64,000 nt of DNA from Desulfofundulus luciae (GTDB lineage Bacteria > Bacillota > Desulfotomaculia > Desulfotomaculales > Desulfovirgulaceae), in the NCBI RefSeq assembly GCF_030813795.1, contig NZ_JAUSUX010000001.1, positions 62,001-126,000 on the forward strand, written 5' to 3'. Shown one piece after another: positions 63,724 to 64,000 of this stretch (positions within the stretch are counted from its first letter, which is position 1; every line of letters starts with the position of its first letter). A program made the translations under genes and the position numbers. Under the pieces are notes generated by a model. It was not told the origin of the DNA and made no database searches. It saw only the letters and a list, made by a program, of their open reading frames with translations.

Positions 63724-64000
63724 GTGAGTATTCCAACCTTACTTTTGCTGGCGGTAGCCCTGGGCACCGATGCCTTTTCCCTGTGCCTGGGCATTGGGAT
63801 GACCGGGGTCAGGCGCCTGCAAATATTGCTCATTACTTTAACCGTGCTCCTTTTTCATATTGCCATGCCCCTTTTGGGCTTTGAAGCGGGGGAACTGGTG
63901 GGCGGATTGCTGGGCCGCGCGGCCACCACAGCGGGAGCAGTGCTGCTCCTTTACCTTGGCCTGCGCATGATCAGGGAAGCCTTTAGCGAGGAAGAACCGC
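63724..64000 (+). CDS. mntP: Manganese efflux pump MntP, N-terminal part
   Basis: An open frame from GTG 63724 runs off the window end. The 92 visible residues contain three hydrophobic segments. They begin MSIPTLLLLAVALGTDAFSLCLGIGM with the family's DAFS(L/V) aspartate motif, and the second segment follows GVRRLQILLITLTVLLFHIAMPLLGF. MntP exports Mn2+. The gene follows the t6A synthase by 50 bases; the Bacillus counterpart ywlD sits in the same place. No Mn riboswitch is visible in the short gap. The frame is incomplete here and the C-terminus cannot be judged. Confidence 0.88.
   Translation, partial: MSIPTLLLLAVALGTDAFSLCLGIGMTGVRRLQILLITLTVLLFHIAMPLLGFEAGELVGGLLGRAATTAGAVLLLYLGLRMIREAFSEEEP

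Overview
The window reads as a chromosome segment of a spore-forming, sulfate-reducing Firmicute of the Desulfotomaculum/Desulfofundulus type (Peptococcaceae). The evidence is a complete Gram-positive style dissimilatory sulfite reductase locus (dsrAB, dsrD, dsrMK without dsrJOP, dsrC and a dsrN-like amidotransferase), spore germination genes (sleB-ypeB), a Spo0F-like regulator, a T-box leader and strong AGGAGG ribosome binding sites. The base composition is moderately high in G+C. Species assignment is inference. No rRNA, tRNA or CRISPR array was seen.

Layout. 1-4.1 kb: cell-envelope genes (M23 peptidase end, TPR protein, MA-type peptidase, murA) and rlmH. 4.3-14.3 kb: sulfite-reduction island, with ferredoxin, dsrA-dsrB, a hairpin, dsrD, TPR, FmdB-like and HEAT-repeat proteins, dsrM-dsrK, dsrC and dsrN. 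14.4-16.6 kb: sleB-ypeB behind a candidate sigma-G promoter. 16.6-26 kb: T-box leader, Lrp-type regulator, aminotransferase, symporter, phenylacetate-CoA ligase, indolepyruvate oxidoreductase iorAB and an SLC13 transporter. Together these look like uptake and oxidation of aromatic amino acids to aryl-acetyl-CoA. 26-31.5 kb: an accessory block with a transposase-like gene that appears to lack catalytic residues, a CBS-domain protein, a TauE/SafE permease, an unknown membrane protein and a 59-residue membrane protein. The block is linked by a recurring TTGTCACTAC motif. 31.7-42.6 kb: housekeeping genes in the order DUF1934-argS, XapX, pyrG, sppA, Yip1, spo0F-like, fba, transaldolase, DUF2062, rho, partly matching the Bacillus ctrA-spo0F-fba-tal-rho order. 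43-52.8 kb: a secreted basic protein, a deacetylase, a two-component system, a KimA-like permease, a LysM/M23 protein, a radical SAM protein and a GGDEF regulator. 53-64 kb: rpmE, DUF1385, prfA, prmC, then metal homeostasis (NicO-like exporter, Fur-family regulator, znuACB-like transporter), an ABC-2 exporter, the threonylcarbamoyl-AMP synthase and mntP (cut by the window end).

The most unusual finding is a family of short non-coding elements of about 200 bp. They have 13-bp terminal inverted repeats (GTAAATRTTCAGT) and share a 97-98 nt core that can fold with compensatory changes. Two copies look complete (upstream of iorA and between prfA and prmC), one is truncated (after rho) and one is divergent (before the transposase-like gene). 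The copy before prmC is flanked by an 8-bp near-perfect target duplication that carries the prmC Shine-Dalgarno sequence, so the insertion seems to have duplicated the ribosome binding site and left prmC translatable.
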